From positions 678,971 through 742,970 of the forward strand of contig NZ_QCXX01000001.1 of the NCBI RefSeq assembly GCF_003071065.1: a DNA stretch of 64,000 bases, in the 5' to 3' direction. Made by a program: the position numbers and the translations under genes. The notes beneath the pieces were generated by a model. It was not told the origin of the DNA. It saw only the letters and a list, made by a program, of their open reading frames with translations, and searched no databases. The first letter of the stretch is position 1, and each line of letters opens with the position of its first letter. This DNA comes from Sphingobacterium athyrii (lineage in GTDB: Bacteria > Bacteroidota > Bacteroidia > Sphingobacteriales > Sphingobacteriaceae). Positions 43,779-53,028 of this stretch are shown here, in pieces.

Positions 43779-44825
43779 TTAAAGCACCTCGATCTCGGTT
43801 CCGTCCACAAGCGGGTGACCGGTACACAGCAAGATTCGTCCATTCTCCATTTCACGGTCTGTTAGCACTTCGTTGTAATCCATTTTAACTTTTCCTTTGG
43901 AACATTGTGCAATACAGGTACTGCACATACCAGACTTACAGGAATAAGGCAGTTTTATTTTATGTTCAAGTCCTACATCCAAAATAGATTTATTGAAGGG
44001 AATCTCCAGATCGTAGGTTTCACCTTGAAAACGCAATTTGATCCGATAGGAGGTCATATCAACGACCCTTTCAGATTCGTCGTCATCATCTTCCTCATTT
44101 TCGGGCAATAAGAACGTTTCTCTTTTGATCTGATTAGCATCAAAGCCCATTCCTAAAAGTGTGAAACGACATAAATCCATATAAATCACCGGCCCACAGG
44201 TATAGCATAATGCATCCTCTTTTGGCCCCACGAGATGATCCCTGACAATGGAAAGAATATAATCCCTGTTCAGCCGGGCTTTCATCAGATATTTACTGTT
44301 GGAATAAATCCAGACAATCGTTAAACGATCCGGGAACCGCTTGGCCCATTCCTCCAATTCCTCCCGAAAGGGTGTCTGATCAGCAGATCGATTACTGTAC
44401 ACCAACACGACCTTAGACTTCTCTTCAACAAGGAGTGCCGTTTTAAGAATCGAATACAAAGGCGTTATACCAATACCGGCAGCAAAAAGAAATAAAGTCC
44501 TTATTTTATATTGTTCGGGCTCATAGGTAAATAACCCCTGCGGCTCCATGGCCTGAACGATATCCCCTTCGGCAACAGTGTGATGAAGCAACCTCGAAAT
44601 TTCGCCATTTTCCACACGTTTTACAGTGATGCTTAACGGCTCTTTATAATCCGGGGAACTATTAAAAGAATAAGAACGACGCACCTCCCGATCACCAAAT
44701 AAAAAGGAAAGCGTAATAAATTGACCAGCTTTATAAGGGGGATAGTCGCCATCAGGAGATTCCAGCTGAAAAGTAATATTATTATTGGGCTGAGGAATTA
44801 TCTTTGCTATTCGTAATGCGTACAT
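43779..44825 (-). CDS. Flavin/2Fe-2S NAD(P)H oxidoreductase (PaaE-like)
   Basis: 348 residues in three domains: FAD-binding (FITLSFLFGDREVRRSYSFNSSP, residues 35-60), NAD(P)-binding (FLFAAGIGITPLYSILK, about 110-130) and a C-terminal plant-type ferredoxin with cysteines in CKSGMCSTC and a later LLCTGHP. The domain order and the 2Fe-2S C-terminus match PaaE/class IB reductases that pass electrons to oxygenases. No oxygenase gene is beside it, so the acceptor is unknown. An acidic insert (EEDDDDESE) near residue 243 is unusual. Confidence 0.88.
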   Translation of the reverse strand: MYALRIAKIIPQPNNNITFQLESPDGDYPPYKAGQFITLSFLFGDREVRRSYSFNSSPDYKEPLSITVKRVENGEISRLLHHTVAEGDIVQAMEPQGLFTYEPEQYKIRTLFLFAAGIGITPLYSILKTALLVEEKSKVVLVYSNRSADQTPFREELEEWAKRFPDRLTIVWIYSNSKYLMKARLNRDYILSIVRDHLVGPKEDALCYTCGPVIYMDLCRFTLLGMGFDANQIKRETFLLPENEEDDDDESERVVDMTSYRIKLRFQGETYDLEIPFNKSILDVGLEHKIKLPYSCKSGMCSTCIAQCSKGKVKMDYNEVLTDREMENGRILLCTGHPLVDGTEIEVL

Positions 44826-44915
44826 AGGCCAAATATACTGTCGAATTTTGGCTTACACAAATGAAAAAACCGGATTCGAAAGCGGCTTTTTAGGATGCAC
44901 TATATAACAATTTTG

Positions 44916-44956
44916 TTGTATTACAATTGACAGACAATTCTCGTACAATAATTGTA
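44916..44956. promoter_or_regulatory. Paired dyads upstream of the superoxide dismutase gene
   Basis: TTGTA-T-TACAA (44916-44926) and TACAAT-A-ATTGTA (44944-44956) are small inverted repeats whose starts are 28 bases apart, 45-90 bases before the dismutase ATG. AT-rich dyads of this form resemble Fur/PerR-family operators, a possible route for metal or peroxide control; no regulator can be named. Confidence 0.35.
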
Positions 44957-45002
44957 GAATTTCACGTTATATTTATATAAAAACTAATCATAATAAGATT
45001 AT

Positions 45003-45719
45003 ATGCAAACACGCAGAAACTTCCTTCAAAATGCAGCAAAAGCCACATTGGGTATTGCTGTATCTGGATCAATATTACAAGATATTGCTTCCGCGAAAGA
45101 AACTGAATTAAATGCCGCTACTTTAAAGTTTTCCCAAATCAAGTTACCTTTCAGTTATGCCGCATTGGAGCCCAATATTGATGCCCTGACGATGGAAATC
45201 CATTATACAAAGCACCATATGGCCTATATTAATGCCGTCAACGAGGCCATTGTTGCCGAATCCATCAAAGAAACTTCAGAAGAGCAGCTTTTAGCTAATA
45301 TATCCAAATATTCCGCGAAAGCCAGAAATAATGCAGGTGGTGCCTGGAATCACAATTTCTTTTGGGAAAGCCTCTCCGACAAAGCAAGCCAACCTTCGGA
45401 AAAACTGTTGACCATGATCAACAAGACCTTCGGTTCAATCGACAAATTCAAAGAGCAATTTGCCGCAGCAGCAACCACGCGTTTTGGTTCGGGATGGGCA
45501 TGGTTGATCCTCGACGATTCAGGAAACCTGAAGATAACGTCTACGCCAAATCAGGACAATCCATTAATGGATGTTGCGGAAGTAAAAGGTATCCCAATGT
45601 TGGGTCTCGACGTTTGGGAGCATGCTTATTACCTGCATTATCAAAACAAAAGAGCCGACTATATCAAAAATTGGTGGAACGTCGTCAACTGGAAAAAAGT
45701 AAATGAGCGAATAGCATAA
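45003..45719 (+). CDS. Exported Fe/Mn superoxide dismutase
   Basis: 238 residues. The N-terminus MQTRRNFLQNAAKATLGIAVSGS is a twin-arginine signal (cited in part: RRNFLQNAAKATLGIAVSG), so this dismutase is exported folded, probably to the periplasm. The mature part is a normal Fe/Mn SOD: the first His ligand in YTKHHMAYI, second in GGAWNHNFFW, and the Asp/His pair in DVWEHAYYLHY (about 202-212). Cytoplasmic SODs lack such a leader, so this one protects the envelope from external superoxide. A strong bidirectional terminator follows. Confidence 0.93.
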   Translation: MQTRRNFLQNAAKATLGIAVSGSILQDIASAKETELNAATLKFSQIKLPFSYAALEPNIDALTMEIHYTKHHMAYINAVNEAIVAESIKETSEEQLLANISKYSAKARNNAGGAWNHNFFWESLSDKASQPSEKLLTMINKTFGSIDKFKEQFAAAATTRFGSGWAWLILDDSGNLKITSTPNQDNPLMDVAEVKGIPMLGLDVWEHAYYLHYQNKRADYIKNWWNVVNWKKVNERIA

Positions 45720-45761
45720 CATAAAAAAAGCTCGATCTAACGATCGAGCTTTTTTTATGTT
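45718..45761. terminator. Bidirectional terminator after the SOD gene
   Basis: A perfect 20-bp stem, AACATAAAAAAAGCTCGATC with its complement at 45742-45761 and loop TAAC. A-run and T-run on either side serve both the SOD gene and the convergent SRPBCC gene. Confidence 0.95.
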
Positions 45762-45781
45762 ATAATCGGTCACAAGACTTA

Positions 45782-46180
45782 CTATCCCAGCACTGCTTTC
45801 AGTTTGTTTACCTGAAAATCGATCAGCTTTTGAAGCGGACCTGTAGCGATCATTTTCATCATCATATTTAAATCGGCATCAATCACAAAAGTCGCTTTGG
45901 TCACCGTATCTGATATGGCCTGCAGTTCCCAGCGTAAGGTAACCTCAAATGGTGCCTTTTCGGAAGGGATGAGCTTAATCAATTGATTGACTACCCGTTC
46001 TTCAACTTTTAATGCCAATTTCGCCATATTTTGAATGGTAAATCGGGCTTCGTCTGCTGTTGAAGACCAATTATAAATATTTTCAGGCATTAACTGTTCG
46101 TGATTATTGAGATCAGTCAAAAAAGCAAATACTTCGCCTACATTCCTGTTGATTTCTGTGGTATTCTGAATGGTAGTCAT
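45782..46180 (-). CDS. SRPBCC-superfamily protein
   Basis: 132 residues of the START/polyketide-cyclase fold: N-terminal IQNTTEINRNVGEVFAFLTDLNNHEQLMP, conserved PF and W in PFEVTLRWEL, and a C-terminal amphipathic helix (LQKLIDFQVNKLKAVLG). The fold binds hydrophobic ligands in a cavity. No partner enzyme is adjacent; pyrE is the nearest gene, 20 bases upstream in the same direction, so they may share a transcript. Confidence 0.75.
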   Translation of the reverse strand: MTTIQNTTEINRNVGEVFAFLTDLNNHEQLMPENIYNWSSTADEARFTIQNMAKLALKVEERVVNQLIKLIPSEKAPFEVTLRWELQAISDTVTKATFVIDADLNMMMKMIATGPLQKLIDFQVNKLKAVLG

Positions 46181-46199
46181 AACGGTAAATTATTGATCT

Positions 46200-46850
46200 T
46201 TATTGAAAGTTTTCACCCCATCCCGCAGGGTTCAATCGCCACTTTTTCAAAATTTCAACATCCTCTTCCAATACGTAGCTATTTTCGGCTGCGACCTGAA
46301 TTAGTGCGTCGTAGTTACATAGACTGAAATAAGGACATTTTGCATCTGCAAAATTATCTGTCGCCTGTTGCAACCCATACGTAAATATGGAAACCAATCC
46401 AACAACATTGCAACCTGCTTCGCGCAATGCTTTAACAGCGATCAGGCTACTTTTACCTGTTGAAATTAAATCTTCAACCACAACGACGCGTTGACCACTA
46501 ACAACTTCGCCTTCAATCATATTTTGACGGCCATGATCTTTCGCTGAGCTTCTAACATAAGAAAACGGTAGGCCTAAATCCTGCGCTACCAGCACTCCCT
46601 GTGGAATACCTGCCGTAGCAACTCCAGAAATCATATCTACTGATCCAAACTCTTCTTGAATAAGCTTAGAAAGCTTCTGACGAATATACGTACGTATTGC
46701 TGGATGAGATAAAGTGATACGGTTATCACAGTAAATTGGAGACTTCCAACCCGACGCCCAAGTAAAAGGACTTTTAGGTTGCAATTTTATTGCTTTAATT
46801 TGCAATAAGGATTCAGCAACTTTTTGTTCAACCTCATTTAAATTATTCAT
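46200..46850 (-). CDS. pyrE: Orotate phosphoribosyltransferase (PyrE)
   Basis: Adds PRPP-derived ribose phosphate to orotate, the fifth step of UMP synthesis. Full length (216 residues) with the PRPP-binding VVVVEDLISTGKSS and the flexible-loop RSSAKDHGRQNMIEG region. The start codon is interlocked with the start of the divergent NUDIX gene: the pyrE ATG at 46850-46848 and a possible NUDIX ATG at 46849-46851 overlap. A TAAATTTG on the minus strand at 46862-46855 looks like a -7 element almost touching the ATG, suggesting a nearly leaderless transcript. Confidence 0.95.
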   Translation of the reverse strand: MNNLNEVEQKVAESLLQIKAIKLQPKSPFTWASGWKSPIYCDNRITLSHPAIRTYIRQKLSKLIQEEFGSVDMISGVATAGIPQGVLVAQDLGLPFSYVRSSAKDHGRQNMIEGEVVSGQRVVVVEDLISTGKSSLIAVKALREAGCNVVGLVSIFTYGLQQATDNFADAKCPYFSLCNYDALIQVAAENSYVLEEDVEILKKWRLNPAGWGENFQ

Positions 46851-47460
46851 GGCGCAAATTTATAAAATTTATATGAACGAAACCGTGCTAATTTTAGCAG
46901 ATTTTGTTCCTTCGAAAACCGAAAACACGCAAACAATTAGTATTCAAGACATTGAACTTCAAAAACTTTTCAAACAATCTGAAATTGATAAAGCTCCAAA
47001 GACCTATCTCTACGTCAACAAGGATTTCGAGACCGTATTTCAAAATTTAAAAAGCAAGCTTAAAATCATCAAAGCAGCTGGCGGACTGGTCAAAAATGGT
47101 GATGGAGATTATCTTTTTATTTACCGCTTGGGCAAATGGGATCTCCCCAAAGGCAAGGTTGAAGATAATGAAAAGATGAAAGAAGCCGCCGTACGTGAAG
47201 TAGAAGAAGAATGTGGTATTAAAATAAATTATTTAGGCAAGAAGATTACCACATCATACCATACTTACTATTTACGCAATGGCGAGTTTGTATTAAAAGC
47301 AACAAACTGGTATGAAATGGGCGTTAATAAAGTTCCGAAATTGATCCCTCAAACAGCCGAAGATATTACAAAAGCAGAATGGCGTCACGTGGACCAATTT
47401 GATGAAGTGCGGGCCAATACCTACCCCATTATCGAAAACCTCATCAAAAAGCTTAAATAG
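46849..47460 (+). CDS. NUDIX hydrolase
   Basis: 203 residues with a complete Nudix box GKVEDNEKMKEAAVREVEEECGI (cited as GX5EX7REVEEECG, about 103-125) that binds metal and hydrolyses nucleoside diphosphate linkages. The N-terminal 75 residues form a separate small domain. A start at 46873 (MNETVLILADF) would leave room for the pyrE promoter and is at least as likely as the ATG at 46849. Substrate is unknown. Divergent from pyrE. Confidence 0.88.
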   Translation: MAQIYKIYMNETVLILADFVPSKTENTQTISIQDIELQKLFKQSEIDKAPKTYLYVNKDFETVFQNLKSKLKIIKAAGGLVKNGDGDYLFIYRLGKWDLPKGKVEDNEKMKEAAVREVEEECGIKINYLGKKITTSYHTYYLRNGEFVLKATNWYEMGVNKVPKLIPQTAEDITKAEWRHVDQFDEVRANTYPIIENLIKKLK

Positions 47461-47517
47461 GCTGTCTTTTGAGGTTCATCTGACAGTAATCCGGCAGATC
47501 ATTCTTATTTTTATCGT

Positions 47518-48234
47518 ATGGAAAATATAACAGGAAAAAGGGCTTTAGTTACAGGTGGGGCCAAAGGTTTGGGCAAGGCCATTGCCATAGCATTGGCTAA
47601 AGAAGGGGTCCACGTAGCGATTACAGGCAGAAACGAAACTGCATTGAAACAGACCGTTGCCGAACTGGCGGAATTAGGGACCGAGGTTACCTACGCAGTA
47701 TTTGACGTGGCTGACAACACTGCCGTGCAACAGGAAGTTAAAAATCTCAATGATACCTTTGGCTATTTTGATATTTTAATCAACAATGCGGGTATATCTT
47801 CCTTTTCCTCGGTGATGGATATGGACGTTAATGACTGGACGGCGATTATCAATGTTAATCTGCTGGGAACCTATTTTGTTACAAAGGCTATCCTGCCACA
47901 ACTTATTGAAAAAAATCAAGGCGACATTGTGATGGTGTCTTCTACCGCTGGACTGAATGGCGCGGCTACCACATCGGCCTATAGCGCTTCAAAATTTGGC
48001 GTTATTGGATTTGCTGATTCCTTGATGCGTGAAGTACGTAAAAACAACATCCGGGTATGCACCCTGATGCCGAGTACCATCGCTTCAGATATGTCTAAGG
48101 ATCTTGGCCTCACGGATGGAGACCCTGAAAAGGTATTGCAACCGGAAGATTTTGCGGAGTTAATTATCGCAAATTTAAAATTACCACGAAGAGCAATGTT
48201 GAAATCAGCCTCTTTATGGTCCACAAATCCATAA
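47518..48234 (+). CDS. Short-chain dehydrogenase/reductase (FabG-like)
   Basis: 238-residue Rossmann enzyme with cofactor motif TGGAKGLGKAIA, NNAG at the substrate side, and the catalytic Ser...YSASKFG Tyr-Lys pair. Similar in size and motif spacing to 3-ketoacyl-ACP reductases, but no fatty acid genes are adjacent. It leads a three-gene plus-strand unit with an OYE-type reductase and a VOC protein, so a carbonyl-detoxifying or biosynthetic role is likely. Confidence 0.87.
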   Translation: MENITGKRALVTGGAKGLGKAIAIALAKEGVHVAITGRNETALKQTVAELAELGTEVTYAVFDVADNTAVQQEVKNLNDTFGYFDILINNAGISSFSSVMDMDVNDWTAIINVNLLGTYFVTKAILPQLIEKNQGDIVMVSSTAGLNGAATTSAYSASKFGVIGFADSLMREVRKNNIRVCTLMPSTIASDMSKDLGLTDGDPEKVLQPEDFAELIIANLKLPRRAMLKSASLWSTNP

Positions 48235-48260
48235 GAAACAAAAAGACGAATAAACAAAAC

Positions 48261-49325
48261 ATGATGAGTCAACTATTCTCTGCCATAGACATCGGTCCTT
48301 TAAACCTGAAAAATCGTTTAGTCGTTTCCCCGATGTGCCAATATTCAGCTGAAGAAGGCTTTGCAAACAACTGGCATCTTGTTCATCTTGGCCAATTTGC
48401 AATCGGCGGTGCTGCGGCAGTCATCCAGGAAGCAACCGCCGTGACACCCGAAGGTCGAATCAGTTACGGAGACCTCGGGATATGGGATGACCGGCATATT
48501 GACAAATTAAAAGAGATAACAGCTTTTATCCGAGCAAATGGCGCTATACCCGGTATTCAAATCGCACATGCAGGCCGTAAAGCCAGCAGCAACAAACCTT
48601 GGCTTGGTCGTGGTCAATTTGCCCCATCAGATCCGCTAGGATGGCAAACAGTCGCTCCGTCTGCACTGACTTTCCATTCTGGAGATTACGTCCCTCAGGA
48701 GCTTAAAACAGCTGAAATCGAGCAGCTGATCGAACAGTTCGGTCAGGCAACCAAAAGAGCCATTCAAGCTGGTTACGAAATCATCGAGCTCCACGCTGCC
48801 CATGGCTATCTTATTCACCAGTTTCTCTCCCCCCTGAGCAATATACGAACCGACAGATTTGGTGGTACTTTTGAAAATAGAATACGCTTCCTGCTGGAAA
48901 TCATCAAACGGGTAAAACAGGAAATATCGACGCAAAGCTTATGGGTACGTATTTCTGCCACAGATTGGGCCCCGGATGGCTGGGATCTGGATCAATCCAT
49001 AGCCTTGTCTCAGGTTCTGACCGAGCAGGGAGTCGATATCATCGATGTATCGAGTGGCGGAGCGGTTTCCCATCAAAAAATTGATCTTGGCCCTGCCTAT
49101 CAGCTTCCATTTGCACAGGCGATCAAAGAAAAAACCGGAAGTAAAACTGCTACTGTTGGACTCATTAAAACAGCGGCTCAAGCCGCCGATATTGTCGCTC
49201 ATGGCCAAGCCGATCTCATTATGATCGCAAGGGGCTTTTTGGATGACCCGCATCTTCCATTGCACTTTGCCAAAGAATTATCCGTAGATATCCCTTGGCC
49301 AAAACAGTACGAAAGAGCAAAATAA
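48261..49325 (+). CDS. NADH:flavin oxidoreductase (Old Yellow Enzyme, YqjM type)
   Basis: About 354 residues, FMN-dependent ene-reductase. The start at 48261 (MMSQLFSAIDIGPLNLKNR) is used; a longer reading from 48216 lies inside the SDR gene and adds a basic, non-conserved leader. VVSPMCQYSAEEG includes the Cys that tunes FMN in the YqjM group; QIAHAGRKAS and HAAHGYLIHQFLSP carry active-site residues. Reduces activated C=C bonds of enones and similar compounds. Part of the SDR-OYE-VOC unit. Confidence 0.92.
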   Translation: MMSQLFSAIDIGPLNLKNRLVVSPMCQYSAEEGFANNWHLVHLGQFAIGGAAAVIQEATAVTPEGRISYGDLGIWDDRHIDKLKEITAFIRANGAIPGIQIAHAGRKASSNKPWLGRGQFAPSDPLGWQTVAPSALTFHSGDYVPQELKTAEIEQLIEQFGQATKRAIQAGYEIIELHAAHGYLIHQFLSPLSNIRTDRFGGTFENRIRFLLEIIKRVKQEISTQSLWVRISATDWAPDGWDLDQSIALSQVLTEQGVDIIDVSSGGAVSHQKIDLGPAYQLPFAQAIKEKTGSKTATVGLIKTAAQAADIVAHGQADLIMIARGFLDDPHLPLHFAKELSVDIPWPKQYERAK

Positions 49326-49326
49326 G

Positions 49327-49719
49327 ATGAAATTAAGCTTAAACAAAATACACCATATTGCCATTATATGCAGGGATTATCAGCGGTCAAAAAAATTTTA
49401 TACCGAAGTCCTGGGACTGGAAATTTGGCAGGAGCATTATCGGGTAGAACGCGATTCCTATAAACTGGATTTAAAACTTAACGATACCTACATCATCGAG
49501 CTGTTTTCCTTCCCCAATCCTCCGGCCAGACCTAGTTTTCCCGAAGCGGCTGGTTTAAGGCATCTCGCTTTTGAGGTCGATAACCTGGACGCGGAAATAC
49601 TTAAATTAGAGCAGGCAGGCATTACGCATGAAGGAGTAAGAATTGACGAACTGACACAAAAAAGGTTCACTTTCTTTACCGATCCCGATCAGCTTCCGAT
49701 AGAACTGTACGAGCGTTAG
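49327..49719 (+). CDS. VOC-superfamily (glyoxalase-like) protein
   Basis: 130 residues, a single glyoxalase/bleomycin-resistance unit: IHHIAIICRDYQRSKKFYTEVLG with the first His ligand, RHLAFEVDNLDAEI, and a C-terminal FTDPDQLPIELYE with a Glu ligand. Probably a metal-dependent lyase or isomerase such as methylglyoxal glyoxalase. It starts 2 bases after the OYE stop. The three enzymes together could process reactive carbonyls; that is inference from context. Confidence 0.87.
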   Translation: MKLSLNKIHHIAIICRDYQRSKKFYTEVLGLEIWQEHYRVERDSYKLDLKLNDTYIIELFSFPNPPARPSFPEAAGLRHLAFEVDNLDAEILKLEQAGITHEGVRIDELTQKRFTFFTDPDQLPIELYER

Positions 49720-49723
49720 AAAC

Positions 49724-49757
49724 AAAAAAAGCGTTGACAAAAATCAACGCTTTTTTT
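49724..49757. terminator. Bidirectional terminator between VOC and infB
   Basis: AAAAAAAGCGTTGA and TCAACGCTTTTTTT pair around a 6-base loop. Confidence 0.95.
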
Positions 49758-49778
49758 ATGCTGTCGTAAATCGGAGTA

Positions 49779-52700
49779 TTACAATTTACGTTTTACTTCT
49801 ACTTGTTCGTAGGCTTCCACAATATCCCCTACCTGAATGTCGTTGAAACGGTCAATATTCAAACCACACTCGTAGCCTTGTGCAACCTCTTTCACGTCGT
49901 CTTTAAAACGTTTCAGAGATGCCAATCGACCTGTATGGATAACGACACCGTCTCTGATTATGCGGATATCATTATTTCTATTGATTTTACCTTCTCTAAC
50001 CATACATCCGGCAATGGTACCCACTTTAGAGATTTTAAATGTTTCTCTGATTTCAACCTCAGCAACAATTTTCTCTTCAAATTTCGGAGCCAACATACCT
50101 TCCATCGCAGATTTGATCTCTTCGATCGCATCATAGATGATAGAATATAAACGAACGTCGATTTGCTCATTCTCCGCCAATTTACGTGCATTTTGTGTTG
50201 GACGTACTTGGAAACCGATAATGATCGCATCAGAAGCAGATGCCAATAATACATCTGATTCGGAGATCGCACCAACCGATTTATGGATAATATTTACCTG
50301 GATCTCATCCGTTGACAATTTCAATAATGAATCCGATAATGCTTCAATCGAACCGTCCACGTCACCTTTTACGATAATATTAAGTTCCTTAAAGTTACCG
50401 ATAGCCAAACGACGACCGATCTCATCCAAGGTAATATGTTTCGTTGCACGCATGCCTTGTTCACGTTGTAACTGAAGACGTTTGTTTGCTACCGTTCTAG
50501 CCTCAGATTCACTTTCAAGAACATAAAGCTTATCCCCTGCTGTAGGCGCTCCGGCCATACCTAATATCTGTACCGGCACTGACGGGCCTGCTTCTTTAAC
50601 GCGTTCACCTCTTTCATTGGTTAAGGCTTTTACCTTACCAGAGTGCGAGCCCGCCAAAATCGGATCTCCGACACGAAGTGTACCACCTTGGATCAATACT
50701 GTAGTCACGATACCACGGCCTTTGTCCAAGGCTGCTTCGATCACCGAACCGACTGCACGTTTTTTCGGATCAGCTTTCAAATCCAACATTTCAGCTTCCA
50801 AAAGAACTTTTTCTAAAAGAAGATCAACATTTTCTCCGGTTTTTGCGGAGATCTCTTGCGCTTGGAATTTACCACCCCAATCTTCAACCAGGATATTCAT
50901 TGCAGAAAGCTGCTCACGGATACGGTCCGGATTCGCTCCCGGTTTATCCACCTTCGTAAAGGCAAAAACAATCGGTACACCTGCGGCTTGAGCGTGATTG
51001 ATTGCTTCTTTCGTTTGTGGCATGACTGCGTCGTCCGCCGCAATAACGATAATAACGATATCTGTTACTTTTGCACCACGTGCACGCATTGCCGTAAAGG
51101 CTTCGTGACCCGGTGTATCTAAAAACGTGATCTTACGATTGTCATCTAACTTCACCGCATAAGCACCGATATGCTGTGTGATACCACCGGCCTCACCTGA
51201 AGTCACATTTGCTTTACGGATATAATCCAACAAAGATGTCTTACCGTGGTCAACGTGTCCCATTACCGTTACGATCGGAGCTCTAGGCACTAGATTCGCC
51301 TCAGTATCCGGCTCTTCCAGTTCCGCAGTTTCCTCATCTTCAGGTTTAATAAATTCAACCTGATAGCCAAATTCGTCCGCCACAATAGTCAAAGTCTCTG
51401 CATCCAGACGTTGGTTGATTGACACAAACATTCCTAAACTCATACAAGTAGCAATGATCTGCGTGACCTGAACGTCCATCAAATTTGCCAGCTCATTCGC
51501 CGTAACAAATTCAGTGACGCGCAATACCTTCGCCATCAATTCTTGCTCCATTGCAGCTTCTTCTGCATGTTGTGCAACATCATCACGTTTCTGGCGTCTT
51601 AATTTCGCACGTTGTGCAAATTTACCAGATTTACCCGCACCGCTTAAACGGGCAAGTGTCGCTTTGATTTGATCTTGGATTTCCTTTTCAGAAGGTTCCT
51701 CCTTATTTTCAACAGGTCTTCCTTTTCCTCTATTGTCAAAACGACCATGTTGTGGTCTTGCACCACCTTGTCCCGGTCTACCTTGGTGCTGGTTGTTCCC
51801 ACCCTGCCCCGGTCTACCTGGATGCTGATTGTTTTGTCCCGGACGATTGTTCGGATTATTGTTGTTCCCTGGATTTCCAGCTCGGTTACCTTGTTGGTCA
51901 CGATTGTGGTTGTTATTTCCATCGCGAGGACCACGGTTCTGATTGTTGTGCCCCTGACCTTGTCCCGCATTCGGATTTACTGGACCATTTGGATTCGTGC
52001 GCTTACGCTTACGTTTCTCATTGTTGTTTCCAGCATTTGAAGAGGATGCCACAGGTTTGTGGGAAGGTCTAGCAGATGGTAATTCAATCTTACCAATTAC
52101 TTTTGGACCAGTCAATCTTTCTGCACGTGCAGAAATAATATCATCGCCTTCTTTTTTCACAGGCTCCACTTTTGGAGTTACTGGTACAGCAGCTTTAGGT
52201 GCTGTTTCGTCTTTTTTCTTTTCTTCTACCTTCACAGGTTCGGTTTTTGTCTCTACAACCGGAGTTGCTTTTACTTCAGTTTTATCTACTTCAGGTTTGG
52301 GAGCTTCTACCTTAGGTGCAACGACTTCGGTTTTTTGCTCAACAACCTTTGGTTCTTCTTTTTTTGCTTCGATAACAGGCTCTTTGACTTCAGCTTCTTT
52401 CTGCTCTACTACTTTCTCTACGACCTTAGTCTCTACAGGTGTGTCATGCGTAACTTTAGGTTCTTCCTTGGAAGGCTCCTCTTTTTTAGGCTTGTTACCA
52501 CCTCTATTCAGGGCATCAAGATCAATTTTGCCAACCACTTTCATACCACCTTGATGAACAGGTTCCTCAGGCTTGGCAGGAGTGACTTCTTTGACAGATG
52601 GGATTTCTACGGTATTCTTAACCAAGATTTCTTTTGGTTCCTCATGTTCTTCAAAATCCTCATTTCTAGACGATTCTTTAGGAGAAGTGGACGGCGACTC

Positions 52701-52925
52701 CTCACGACGAATTTTGCCAATAACAATTTGTTTAGCTTCATCTTTCAGTGATTTGTCTCCCTGAAACTCTTTTAACAGCACACCATACATCTCTCCGCTC
52801 AATTTAGTGTTAGGCTTTGCTTCTACATCATATCCTTTTTTCACTAAACATTCCACGGCAGTATGTATCCCGATGTTGAGTTCCTTTGCTGCTTTAAGCA
52901 AGTTTGTTCCTTTTCCTTCAGTCAT
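49779..52925 (-). CDS. infB: Translation initiation factor IF-2 (InfB)
   Basis: GTPase that delivers initiator tRNA to the 30S subunit. 1048 residues: an N-terminal IF2_N helix region, a very long low-complexity stretch rich in Pro/Glu/Lys/Val (about 115-270) then Asn/Gly/Arg/Gln (about 310-400), the G domain from about 555 (GHVDHGKTSLL, DTPGHEAF, TKVD) and C-terminal domains II-IV ending near QVEVKRKL. The core is ordinary; the disordered N-terminal expansion is typical of this lineage and makes many spurious frames on the other strand. Last gene of the rimP-nusA-infB operon. Confidence 0.97.
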   Translation of the reverse strand: MTEGKGTNLLKAAKELNIGIHTAVECLVKKGYDVEAKPNTKLSGEMYGVLLKEFQGDKSLKDEAKQIVIGKIRREESPSTSPKESSRNEDFEEHEEPKEILVKNTVEIPSVKEVTPAKPEEPVHQGGMKVVGKIDLDALNRGGNKPKKEEPSKEEPKVTHDTPVETKVVEKVVEQKEAEVKEPVIEAKKEEPKVVEQKTEVVAPKVEAPKPEVDKTEVKATPVVETKTEPVKVEEKKKDETAPKAAVPVTPKVEPVKKEGDDIISARAERLTGPKVIGKIELPSARPSHKPVASSSNAGNNNEKRKRKRTNPNGPVNPNAGQGQGHNNQNRGPRDGNNNHNRDQQGNRAGNPGNNNNPNNRPGQNNQHPGRPGQGGNNQHQGRPGQGGARPQHGRFDNRGKGRPVENKEEPSEKEIQDQIKATLARLSGAGKSGKFAQRAKLRRQKRDDVAQHAEEAAMEQELMAKVLRVTEFVTANELANLMDVQVTQIIATCMSLGMFVSINQRLDAETLTIVADEFGYQVEFIKPEDEETAELEEPDTEANLVPRAPIVTVMGHVDHGKTSLLDYIRKANVTSGEAGGITQHIGAYAVKLDDNRKITFLDTPGHEAFTAMRARGAKVTDIVIIVIAADDAVMPQTKEAINHAQAAGVPIVFAFTKVDKPGANPDRIREQLSAMNILVEDWGGKFQAQEISAKTGENVDLLLEKVLLEAEMLDLKADPKKRAVGSVIEAALDKGRGIVTTVLIQGGTLRVGDPILAGSHSGKVKALTNERGERVKEAGPSVPVQILGMAGAPTAGDKLYVLESESEARTVANKRLQLQREQGMRATKHITLDEIGRRLAIGNFKELNIIVKGDVDGSIEALSDSLLKLSTDEIQVNIIHKSVGAISESDVLLASASDAIIIGFQVRPTQNARKLAENEQIDVRLYSIIYDAIEEIKSAMEGMLAPKFEEKIVAEVEIRETFKISKVGTIAGCMVREGKINRNNDIRIIRDGVVIHTGRLASLKRFKDDVKEVAQGYECGLNIDRFNDIQVGDIVEAYEQVEVKRKL

Positions 52926-53028
52926 CTATAATATAAACTATTTTAATATAATTACAAAAATATGTTTTTTTCCATCCATAAACAATTTATTCCGAATGTT
53001 AGATGGAAAAAAATTAACAAGCTGAATT

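Noticed and set aside
51644..52764. Several long frames opposite and overlapping infB
   Set aside because: They lie in the low-complexity part of IF-2, where repetitive codons leave other frames open; infB is certain.
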